A stretch of 38,823 bases of DNA. Source: Ornithinibacillus californiensis. Lineage in GTDB: Bacteria; Bacillota; Bacilli; Bacillales; Amphibacillaceae. The stretch covers positions 1 to 38,823 of the forward strand of contig NZ_LDUE01000056.1 of NCBI RefSeq assembly GCF_001038485.1. Direction: 5' to 3'. The position numbers and the translations under genes were made by a program. Within the stretch, counting starts at the first letter, position 1. The number at the start of each line of letters is the position of its first letter. Below are positions 33,145 to 38,823 of this stretch, one piece after another. The notes below the pieces were generated by a model. It had not been told where the DNA came from. It ran no database searches and saw nothing but the letters and a program-made list of their open reading frames with translations.

Positions 33145-35313
33145 TTGTCTGATACATTAAAACAGGAATTAGCCCAGTGGGTTTCAAAGGAAACTGAGGT
33201 TTCTACAAATATCGTACATAAAGTAATTGACTTACTAGAAGAAGGTAATACAGTTCCTTTTATAGCTCGATATCGAAAAGAGGTAACTGGGGGACTTGAT
33301 GAGGTTCAAATTAAAGCAATTCAGGATAAATGGCAGTATGCATCTAATCTAGCACAAAGGAAAGAAGAAGTTGTTCGCTTAATTGATGAACAAGGTAAAC
33401 TGACACCCGAGTTAGAAAGTGAGATTAGAAAAGCGACCCAATTACAACGAGTAGAGGATCTGTATAGACCTTTTAAACAAAAAAGAAGAACGAAGGCCAC
33501 TATTGCTAAAGAAAAGGGACTCGAGCCTTTAGCTGAAATAATCTGGAGGCAGCAATCAATTGATGTGCAACAGGAAGCCGAGCAATATTTATCCGAAGAG
33601 CATGAGTTGATCACTATAGAGGATGTGTTAGCTGGTGTAAATGATATTCTTGCGGAATGGATTTCGGATGAGCCTGCATACCGAGAGTATATTAGGAATG
33701 AGACGTTCAAAAGGGGTCTTGTAAAATCTGAGGTGAAAAATCAAGCAAAAGATGAAAAAGGCGTTTATGAAATGTATTATGACTACAGTGAAGCGGTGCG
33801 TTCAATCGTTTCCCATCGGATACTCGCATTAAACCGTGGTGAAAAGGAAGAAATCTTAAAAGTTTCTATCGTCCCACCTGTTGATTCGCTAATTGGTTAT
33901 TTACAACGTAAAATAATTAAACAGAAAACAACTTTAGAAGTCAGTGGAATAATAAAAACAGCTATCGAGGATTCTTACAAACGTTTGATTGAACCATCTA
34001 TCGAGCGTGAAATTCGATCAGGTTTAACGGAACAGGCAGAAGAACAGGCCATATCGGTATTTGGAACCAACCTGAAGAATTTGTTGTTACAACCACCATT
34101 AAAGGGGAAAACGATATTAGGTGTGGATCCAGCATATCGGACAGGCTGTAAGTTAGCTGTAATAGACGAAACTGGTAAATTGCATCAAGTAGGGGTAATG
34201 TATCCAACTGCTCCGAAAAATGATGTCGTAGGAGCGGAAAAGCAAGTTCTGGAGCTTGTGAAAAAGTATTCTGTAGAATTAATTGCTATCGGGAATGGTA
34301 CTGCTTCTCGAGAAACGGAACAATTTATCTCTGATGTTATTTCAAAGAATAATCTAGATATGCCATATATCATTGTTAATGAAGCGGGTGCGAGTGTATA
34401 TTCTGCATCCGAACTAGCTCGAGAAGAGTTTCCGGATTTACAAGTAGAAGAAAGAAGTGCTGCTTCTATTGCTAGACGTGTACAAGATCCATTAGCTGAA
34501 TTGGTAAAGATAGATCCAAAATCTATTGGTGTTGGTCAATATCAGCATGATGTAAGCCAGAAGGCATTAAATGAATCGTTAACATTTGTTGTAGAAACAG
34601 CAGTAAACCAAGTTGGTGTTAACGTTAATACGGCATCTAGGTCATTGCTCCAATATGTATCTGGGCTCAGCAAAACAGTTGCTGGGAATATCGTGAAGCT
34701 TAGAAATGAAAATGGTAAATTTACGAATCGCAAGCAACTAAAGAAAATCCCAAGATTAGGTGCCAAAACCTATGAACAAGCAATCGGCTTTTTACGTATT
34801 ATTGATGGGGATAATCCATTAGACCGTACACCAATTCACCCAGAAAGCTATGCTCATACAGAGAAATTATTATCCATGCTGGATTGTAAAATTGAGGATA
34901 TTGGCTCACCAAAGCTAAAGGAAAAGCTTGATAACCTTAATAAGAAGGACGTTGCGGCACAATTGGATATCGGAGAGCCTACTTTAGAAGATATAATTGA
35001 AGCATTAAGTAAGCCAGAGCGTGATCCACGTGATGAGTTTCCTCAACCATTGCTTAAGAAGAATGTACTATCTTTAGAAGACTTAAAGCCTGGAATGGAA
35101 CTGCAAGGTACTGTTCGTAATGTAGTAGATTTTGGTGTATTCGTTGATGTTGGAGTGAAGCAAGATGGGTTAGTGCATATCTCAAAAATGTCGAATACAT
35201 TTGTTAAACATCCGATGGACATTGCATCTGTTGGTGATGTAGTAACAGTGTGGGTGGAGAGTGTTAATGTGGATAAAGGGAGAGTAGCTTTATCTATGGT
35301 TCAAGAAAAGTGA
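33145..35313 (+). CDS. tex: Tex-family RNA-binding protein
   Basis: A 722-residue Tex protein. An N-terminal HTH-like domain and helical repeats (about 1-310) precede a YqgF/RuvC-like domain (about 325-450, with ILGVDPAYRTGCKLAVID), HhH motifs (about 490-565, LLQYVSGLSKTVAGNIV) and a C-terminal S1 RNA-binding domain (about 646-718, GTVRNVVDFGVFVDVGVKQDGLVH). Start TTG 33145 with AAGGAGGAG 6 bases upstream. Tex acts in transcription-linked RNA handling. It follows the sigB operon as ydcI does in B. subtilis. Confidence 0.95.
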   Translation: MSDTLKQELAQWVSKETEVSTNIVHKVIDLLEEGNTVPFIARYRKEVTGGLDEVQIKAIQDKWQYASNLAQRKEEVVRLIDEQGKLTPELESEIRKATQLQRVEDLYRPFKQKRRTKATIAKEKGLEPLAEIIWRQQSIDVQQEAEQYLSEEHELITIEDVLAGVNDILAEWISDEPAYREYIRNETFKRGLVKSEVKNQAKDEKGVYEMYYDYSEAVRSIVSHRILALNRGEKEEILKVSIVPPVDSLIGYLQRKIIKQKTTLEVSGIIKTAIEDSYKRLIEPSIEREIRSGLTEQAEEQAISVFGTNLKNLLLQPPLKGKTILGVDPAYRTGCKLAVIDETGKLHQVGVMYPTAPKNDVVGAEKQVLELVKKYSVELIAIGNGTASRETEQFISDVISKNNLDMPYIIVNEAGASVYSASELAREEFPDLQVEERSAASIARRVQDPLAELVKIDPKSIGVGQYQHDVSQKALNESLTFVVETAVNQVGVNVNTASRSLLQYVSGLSKTVAGNIVKLRNENGKFTNRKQLKKIPRLGAKTYEQAIGFLRIIDGDNPLDRTPIHPESYAHTEKLLSMLDCKIEDIGSPKLKEKLDNLNKKDVAAQLDIGEPTLEDIIEALSKPERDPRDEFPQPLLKKNVLSLEDLKPGMELQGTVRNVVDFGVFVDVGVKQDGLVHISKMSNTFVKHPMDIASVGDVVTVWVESVNVDKGRVALSMVQEK

Positions 35314-35353
35314 AATTCGTAACCGTATGATGTTGGGGAAGGTGGTACTGCAT

Positions 35354-35647
35354 ATGGATGAATTTGTCTATTTGATAAGACCAGTACGAGAAAACTTTAT
35401 AAATACTATGACATCACGGGAATCTGAGGTCATGGAACAACATTTTAACTACCTAAAGAACCTAAAAAGGGAAGAGATAGTAATCATGGCGGGACCATGT
35501 TTAGATGGTGCTTTCGGCATAGTTATCCTTCGCGCAAATTCGTTAGGTGAAGCAACGATTTTAATGGAAAATGATCCATCTGTAAAAGAAGGGATAATGT
35601 CTTCGGAGTTACACCCATTTAGAGTTTCTTTATTAGAAGGTAAATAA
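35354..35647 (+). CDS. YciI-like small protein
   Basis: A 97-residue protein with the YCII fold: EFVYLIRPVRENFINTMTSRESEVMEQHFNYLKNL, MAGPCLDGAFGIVILRAN, then ALWD-type helix and MSSELHPFRVSLL at the end. The conserved His (EQHFNYL) and Asp (CLDG) match the putative active site of the family, whose function is uncertain. Start set at ATG 35354 with GAAGGTGG 8 bases upstream. It follows tex closely (40 bases) and may be co-transcribed. Confidence 0.78.
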   Translation: MDEFVYLIRPVRENFINTMTSRESEVMEQHFNYLKNLKREEIVIMAGPCLDGAFGIVILRANSLGEATILMENDPSVKEGIMSSELHPFRVSLLEGK

Positions 35648-35648
35648 G

Positions 35649-35680
35649 AAAAGGCACTGCGATTGCAGTGCCTTTTCTTA
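35649..35680. terminator. Bidirectional terminator between YciI gene and katA
   Basis: AAAAGGCACTGC (35649-35660) and GCAGTGCCTTTT (35665-35676) form a perfect 12-bp stem with a GATT loop. There is a T-run on the plus strand and A-run at the other foot, so it can serve both convergent genes. Confidence 0.92.
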
Positions 35681-35689
35681 TTTTGTTTA

Positions 35690-37168
35690 TTATTTTACAT
35701 CACTAGCAGCTTCCACTTCACTCATGGAAATTCCTAGTGCATTAGCAACACCTTCACCATAAGCTGGATCTGCTTTATAGCAATGGTTAATATGTCTTAA
35801 TTGTACTTCTTTAGTTGTTCCTTGCATATTGCTTGCTGTGTTTTCAAATAATCTTTGTTGTTCTTCAGCAGTCATTAGACGGAATAACTTACCTGGTTGT
35901 TCAAAGTAGTTATCATCATCTTGTCGGAAATCAAAGTAGTCCACATCAGCTGCAAGTGTTTGTCTTGGATCTTGATGTTCTTTACTATCTTCCCATTCAC
36001 CATAGCTGTTAGGGCTATACGTTACATTTTTACCATGAGGCATGACACGCATTGCTCCATCACGATGGTATGGATTAAAGTTTTTCGCGTTTTTAGGATA
36101 GTTAACTGGAATTTGCCAGTGGTTAACACCTAAACGGTAACGCTGTGCATCTCCGTAAGAGAATAAGCGACCTTGAAGCATCTTGTCTGGTGAGAACCCA
36201 ATACCAGGAACAATGTTTGTTGGAGCAAATGCTGCTTGCTCAACTTCTTCAAAGTAGTTTTCTGGGTTACGGTTAAGCTCTAATTCACCCACTTCAATTA
36301 GTGGATAGTCTTTTTTGTACCAGACTTTAGTTAAATCGAATGGATTGTCTTTACTATTTCTAGCTTGCTCTTCTGTCATTACTTGAATGTAAAGTTTCCA
36401 TTTAGGGAAGTCGCCTTTTTCAATTGATTCAAATAAATCTTTTTGGCTACTTTCACGGTCTTTACCGATTACTGCTTCTGCTTCTGCATCAGTAAGGTTT
36501 TTAATTCCTTGCTGAGAACGGAAGTGGAATTTAACCCAAACACGTTCGTTGTCAGCATTAATCATGCTATAAGTATGGCTTCCAAATAAATGCATATGTC
36601 TGTAAGTTGCAGGAATACCACGGTCACTCATTACGATTGTTACTTGGTGAAGAGCTTCAGGTAGTCCTGTCCAGAAATCCCAGTTAGCTTGTGCACTGTG
36701 CATATTTGTTTTAGGATCACGTTTTACAACGTGGTTTAAATCTGGGAATCTCTTAGGATCTCTAAAGAAGAATACTGGTGTATTGTTACCAACTAGGTCC
36801 CAGTTACCTTCCTCTGTGTAGAATTTTAATGCAGTTCCGCGAATATCACGTTCAGCGTCCGCTGCACCACGTTCACCAGCAACAGTAGAAAAACGTAGGA
36901 ACATATCAGTTTTCTTACCTACTTCTGAGAACATTGCTGCTTTAGTATATTTAGTAATATCATGAGTTACAGTGAATGTACCATAAGCACCTGATCCTTT
37001 AGCGTGCATACGGCGTTCAGGAATTACTTCACGATCGAAGTGTGCTAGTTTTTCTAGGAACCAGAAGTCTTCCATTAATAGTGGACCTCTAGGACCAGCA
37101 GTTTTTACGTCATCATCATTTGGTACAGGAGCACCGAATGCGGTAGTTAATTTTTTCTTTTCGCTCAT
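35690..37168 (-). CDS. katA: Monofunctional haem catalase
   Basis: A 492-residue clade-3 catalase that breaks down hydrogen peroxide in the cytosol. His55 (RRMHAKGSG) and Asn128 ([12 protein letters not shown]) form the distal pocket, and the proximal haem tyrosine lies in [13 protein letters not shown] (about 338). Length is normal for small-subunit catalases. Start chosen at ATG 37168 because AGGAGGG is 9 bases upstream; an in-frame start at 37201 lies before that site. Promoter and two PerR-like boxes lie about 160-210 bases upstream, so it is likely peroxide-induced. Confidence 0.96.
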   Translation of the reverse strand: MSEKKKLTTAFGAPVPNDDDVKTAGPRGPLLMEDFWFLEKLAHFDREVIPERRMHAKGSGAYGTFTVTHDITKYTKAAMFSEVGKKTDMFLRFSTVAGERGAADAERDIRGTALKFYTEEGNWDLVGNNTPVFFFRDPKRFPDLNHVVKRDPKTNMHSAQANWDFWTGLPEALHQVTIVMSDRGIPATYRHMHLFGSHTYSMINADNERVWVKFHFRSQQGIKNLTDAEAEAVIGKDRESSQKDLFESIEKGDFPKWKLYIQVMTEEQARNSKDNPFDLTKVWYKKDYPLIEVGELELNRNPENYFEEVEQAAFAPTNIVPGIGFSPDKMLQGRLFSYGDAQRYRLGVNHWQIPVNYPKNAKNFNPYHRDGAMRVMPHGKNVTYSPNSYGEWEDSKEHQDPRQTLAADVDYFDFRQDDDNYFEQPGKLFRLMTAEEQQRLFENTASNMQGTTKEVQLRHINHCYKADPAYGEGVANALGISMSEVEAASDVK

Positions 37169-37326
37169 TGAAATTGTCCCTCCTAATAAGATAAAATACA
37201 CGTATTATAGTATCATAGTAATGAAAAGATTACTAAATAGATAGTTTGTTAAGATCCTTGTATAAGGATGGAAGTATACTAGACTATCCTCCTTTCATAG
37301 GTTCTTAATGAAACACCCTAAGTTCT

Positions 37327-37354
37327 ATTATAATGATTTACAGATAAAAATCAA
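37327..37354 (-). promoter_or_regulatory. katA promoter (SigA type)
   Basis: On the minus strand TTGATT (37354-37349) and TATAAT (37332-37327) are 16 bases apart. This gives a leader of about 155 bases to the katA start. The -10 box is overlapped by a PerR-like box. Confidence 0.65.
37328..37342. promoter_or_regulatory. PerR-like box 1 over the katA -10 region
   Basis: TTATAATGATTTACA matches 11 of 14 defined positions of the PerR box TTATAATNATTATAA and covers part of the katA -10 box. PerR binding here would block RNA polymerase until peroxide oxidises it. Confidence 0.5.
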
Positions 37355-37361
37355 TTTTTAA

Positions 37362-37376
37362 TTATAATTATTTTAA
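37362..37376. promoter_or_regulatory. PerR-like box 2 upstream of katA -35
   Basis: TTATAATTATTTTAA matches 13 of 14 defined positions of the PerR box and lies just upstream of the katA -35 box, 34 bp from box 1. It is also 73 bp before the divergent ydcK-like gene. Confidence 0.6.
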
Positions 37377-37448
37377 TTAACAACAGAATCATTGCTGCTT
37401 ATAAGGAAAAATAATAATAGCTGATTATAACGAAGGAAGTATTCGCAA

Positions 37449-37904
37449 ATGAACTTGATAAGTGAGAAAGAACTATTAGAGCTTGTTAATAAGATATCGC
37501 TTGAGTTTTTTAGAAAACCATATATAGATGATGTTAAATTTAATAGTAGACTGCGTACGACTGGTGGCAGGTATTTACCTAGCAAAAGGATTATTGAGTT
37601 AAATCCAAAGTATTATTATGAAACAGATATGGATGAGTTTATTGGGATCATCAAGCATGAACTATGTCATTATCATCTGCACATAGAGGGGAAAGGTTAT
37701 AAACATGGTGACCCAGAGTTTAAAGAACTATTAAGGCAGACTGGTTCCCCGAGACATTGTAAACCATTACCTTCTAATAGTAATAGAAGGAAGCATACTT
37801 ACCGATGTCTAAATTGTAATCAAGTTTATAAAAGGGTAAGAAGAGTCGATTTAAAACGTTATCGATGTGGAAGATGCCGCGGGAAGTTGGTTGAACTAAA
37901 ATAA
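37449..37904 (+). CDS. ydcK: SprT-family metal-binding protein (YdcK-like)
   Basis: A 151-residue protein with HELCHYH (His70-Glu71, His74), the SprT zinc site, and a C-terminal zinc ribbon with Cys120/Cys123 and Cys140/Cys143. SprT proteins resemble the protease part of Spartan, but the bacterial role is not settled. It lies just before the tRNA cluster as ydcK lies before trnS in B. subtilis. AAGGAAG lies about 15 bases before the ATG, so the ribosome site is weak. Confidence 0.9.
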   Translation: MNLISEKELLELVNKISLEFFRKPYIDDVKFNSRLRTTGGRYLPSKRIIELNPKYYYETDMDEFIGIIKHELCHYHLHIEGKGYKHGDPEFKELLRQTGSPRHCKPLPSNSNRRKHTYRCLNCNQVYKRVRRVDLKRYRCGRCRGKLVELK

Positions 37905-37985
37905 AGTCTGTGGATTTTGGAATTACATTATATAAGAAGAAAATAGGGGGGTAAAAAGTTTATAAATTCAGACGCAAAATATTAA

Positions 37986-38014
37986 TTGACGAAATAGATT
38001 AGCCATGGTAAATT
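37986..38014 (+). promoter_or_regulatory. Candidate upstream promoter of the tRNA operon
   Basis: TTGACG (37986-37991) and TAAATT (38009-38014) are 17 bases apart. It is weaker than the promoter at 38086 and would be the first of a tandem pair, as is common for stable-RNA operons. Confidence 0.4.
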
Positions 38015-38085
38015 ATATTAAGTCTTACGAAAATAAGATGAAGCAAAAGTAGTTGAGATGAAGAAAAGGATTTTATAATTATCGC

Positions 38086-38114
38086 TTGACAATGATTTTT
38101 ATATATTGTATGAT
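38086..38114 (+). promoter_or_regulatory. Strong SigA promoter of the tRNA operon
   Basis: TTGACA (38086-38091) and TATGAT (38109-38114) are exactly 17 bases apart. Transcripts would begin near 38121, so both 160-bp repeat units are transcribed ahead of tRNA-Asn. Confidence 0.85.
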
Positions 38115-38139
38115 ATTCTTCGTCGCTGAAATTATTATT

Positions 38140-38298
38140 GCTTTCAAAAAACATAATTAGCGAATGACATTAATATTATTCCACAGTAGCTCAGTGGTAG
38201 AGACGAGCATTACTTCCACCGAATCTGCTACGAGTAACCCCGATGGATACACATCCATGAATAAGCTAGAAGAAGCAGGGGTCATCTTCTTGGAATAA
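38140..38298 (+). repeat. tRNA-Asn/novel-RNA chimeric repeat, unit 1 (159 bp)
   Basis: It begins with a conserved leader GCTTTCAAAA(A)ACATAATTAG, followed by the first 23 nt of tRNA-Asn (38180-38202). The sequence then departs from the tRNA. TTATTCCA (38176-38183) pairs with TGGAATAA (38291-38298) to close a domain; GTAGC (38186-38190) pairs GCTAC (38227-38231); ACCCC (38237-38241) pairs GGGGT (38278-38282); and ATGGAT/ATCCAT (38243-38258) forms a hairpin with an ACAC loop. It has no anticodon arm, T arm or CCA, so it is not a working tRNA. Confidence 0.85.
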
Positions 38299-38458
38299 GC
38301 TTTCAAAAACATAATTAGTGAACTAACTAATATTATTCCACAGTAGCTCAGTGGTAGAGCAACGAGCAACACATCTACCGAATTAGCTACGAGTAACCCC
38401 GATGGATACACATCCATGAATAAGCTAGAAGAAGCAGGGGTCCAACATCTTGGAATAT
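38299..38458 (+). repeat. tRNA-Asn/novel-RNA chimeric repeat, unit 2 (160 bp)
   Basis: It has the same layout as unit 1. The tRNA-Asn part is 26 nt (38337-38362). Closing pair TATTCCA (38334-38340) with TGGAATA (38451-38457); GTAGCT (38343-38348) with AGCTAC (38385-38390); GGTAG/CTACC is possible inside; ACCCC (38396-38400) with GGGGT (38437-38441); hairpin ATGGAT/ATCCAT at 38402-38417. A 57-nt block from GCTACGAG to GGGGTC is identical to unit 1, while the segment between the tRNA part and that block differs. A third leader copy (38459) precedes the intact tRNA-Asn. Confidence 0.85.
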
Positions 38459-38496
38459 GCTTTCAAAAACATAATTAGTGAACTAACTATTATTAT

Positions 38497-38571
38497 TCCA
38501 CAGTAGCTCAGTGGTAGAGCAATCGGCTGTTAACCGATCGGTCGTAGGTTCGAATCCTACCTGTGGAGCCA
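38497..38571 (+). tRNA. tRNA-Asn (GTT)
   Basis: Full cloverleaf: acceptor TCCACAG/CTGTGGA, D stem GCTC/GAGC, anticodon stem ATCGG/CCGAT with loop CTGTTAA (anticodon GTT at 38529-38531), T arm GTAGG-TTCGAAT-CCTAC, discriminator G, CCA encoded. First tRNA of the cluster. Confidence 0.98.
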
Positions 38572-38574
38572 AAT

Positions 38575-38665
38575 GGAGAAGTACTCAAGTGGCTGAAGAG
38601 GCGCCCCTGCTAAGGGTGTAGGTCGGGTAACCGGCGCGAGGGTTCAAATCCCTCCTTCTCCGCCA
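38575..38665 (+). tRNA. tRNA-Ser (GCT)
   Basis: Class II tRNA with acceptor GGAGAAG/CTTCTCC, long variable arm, anticodon GCT at 38609-38611, T loop TTCAAAT, discriminator G and encoded CCA. Three bases after tRNA-Asn. Confidence 0.97.
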
Positions 38666-38674
38666 TTATAATAT

Positions 38675-38746
38675 GGCCCGTTGGTCAAGCGGTTAAGACA
38701 CCGCCCTTTCACGGCGGTAACACGGGTTCGAAACCCGTACGGGTCA
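38675..38746 (+). tRNA. tRNA-Glu (TTC)
   Basis: Acceptor GGCCCGT/ACGGGTC, anticodon TTC at 38708-38710 in loop CTTTCAC, T loop TTCGAAA, discriminator A. CCA is not encoded (ATTAA follows). Confidence 0.97.
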
Positions 38747-38761
38747 TTAACAATTTTATAA

Positions 38762-38823
38762 GGTCCGGTAGTTCAGTTGGTTAGAATGCCTGCCTGTCAC
38801 GCAGGAGGTCGCGGGTTCGAGTC
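38762..38823 (+). tRNA. tRNA-Asp (GTC), cut by window end
   Basis: Acceptor 5' strand GGTCCGG, D arm, anticodon GTC at 38796-38798 in loop CTGTCAC, and the T stem starting GCGGG. The 3' acceptor strand lies beyond the window. Confidence 0.93.

Noticed and set aside
38157-38417. Minus-strand 86-codon ORF with a repeated MDVYPSGLLVA motif
   Set aside because: It is the complement of the two tRNA-chimera repeats, so the protein repeat is a by-product of the DNA repeat. It has no ribosome site and runs against a strong tRNA promoter.
38140-38571. CRISPR array or phage attachment repeats near the tRNA genes
   Set aside because: Only two 160-bp units with near-identical content and no short spacers, so not CRISPR. 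The duplicated part is the 5' half of the tRNA, whereas integrase attachment sites duplicate the 3' end.

Overview
The window reads as chromosome of a low-GC, spore-forming Bacillaceae relative (the Oceanobacillus/Virgibacillus/Bacillus group is my guess). The evidence is AT-rich DNA, strong GGAGG-type ribosome binding sites with frequent TTG/GTG starts, and a backbone in the same order as Bacillus subtilis from cshA to the trnS tRNA cluster: cshA, ydbS, ydbT, rhomboid, acpS, ydcC-like lipoprotein, alr, ndoAI-ndoA, rsbR-S-T-U-V-W-sigB-rsbX, tex, ydcK, tRNA-Asn-Ser-Glu-Asp. No species can be named from sequence alone.

Layout. 1-4260 is a mobile-DNA zone: a group II intron on the minus strand (domain V at 26-59, RT/maturase with HNH domain, 5' end GTGCG at 2697; its 3' end lies off the window) abuts an IS110-family element whose upstream non-coding part looks like a bridge RNA. 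4535-8390 holds a VOC-fold protein and a ykoGHI-like set (response regulator, sensor kinase, PepSY protein with a poly-Asp tail). 8391-13506 is a minus-strand operon, phnD-phnC-phnE-phnE plus a cytoplasmic 5'-nucleotidase-like phosphoesterase. 13747-19121 holds an EcsAB-like ABC exporter, a YppG-like protein, an esterase, a DegV protein and a DMT transporter. 19550-33051 is the conserved core: RNA helicase, PH-domain membrane proteins, rhomboid protease, AcpS, lipoprotein, alanine racemase, MazEF-type toxin-antitoxin, and the full eight-gene sigma-B stress module. 33145-37904 has tex, a YciI-like gene, a catalase with two PerR-like boxes at its promoter, and a SprT-like protein. 38086 to the end is a tRNA operon.

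How the genes work together. RsbR/RsbS/RsbT form the stressosome input, RsbU dephosphorylates RsbV, RsbV frees SigB from RsbW, and RsbX resets the stressosome. The PhnDCEE importer is probably coupled to the phosphoesterase in phosphorus scavenging.

The least explained part is 38140-38458, in the leader of the tRNA operon. There, two tandem units of about 160 bp each begin with the first 23-26 nt of the adjacent tRNA-Asn and then switch to an unrelated, highly conserved, foldable sequence. They do not look like ordinary tRNA decay and may be an undescribed structured RNA. Other points worth a second look are the IS110 bridge-RNA region, a 118-bp palindromic intergenic repeat before alr, a GGGTCTGACCCC palindrome family that supplies a stop codon to ydbT, and the paired PerR-like boxes before katA.
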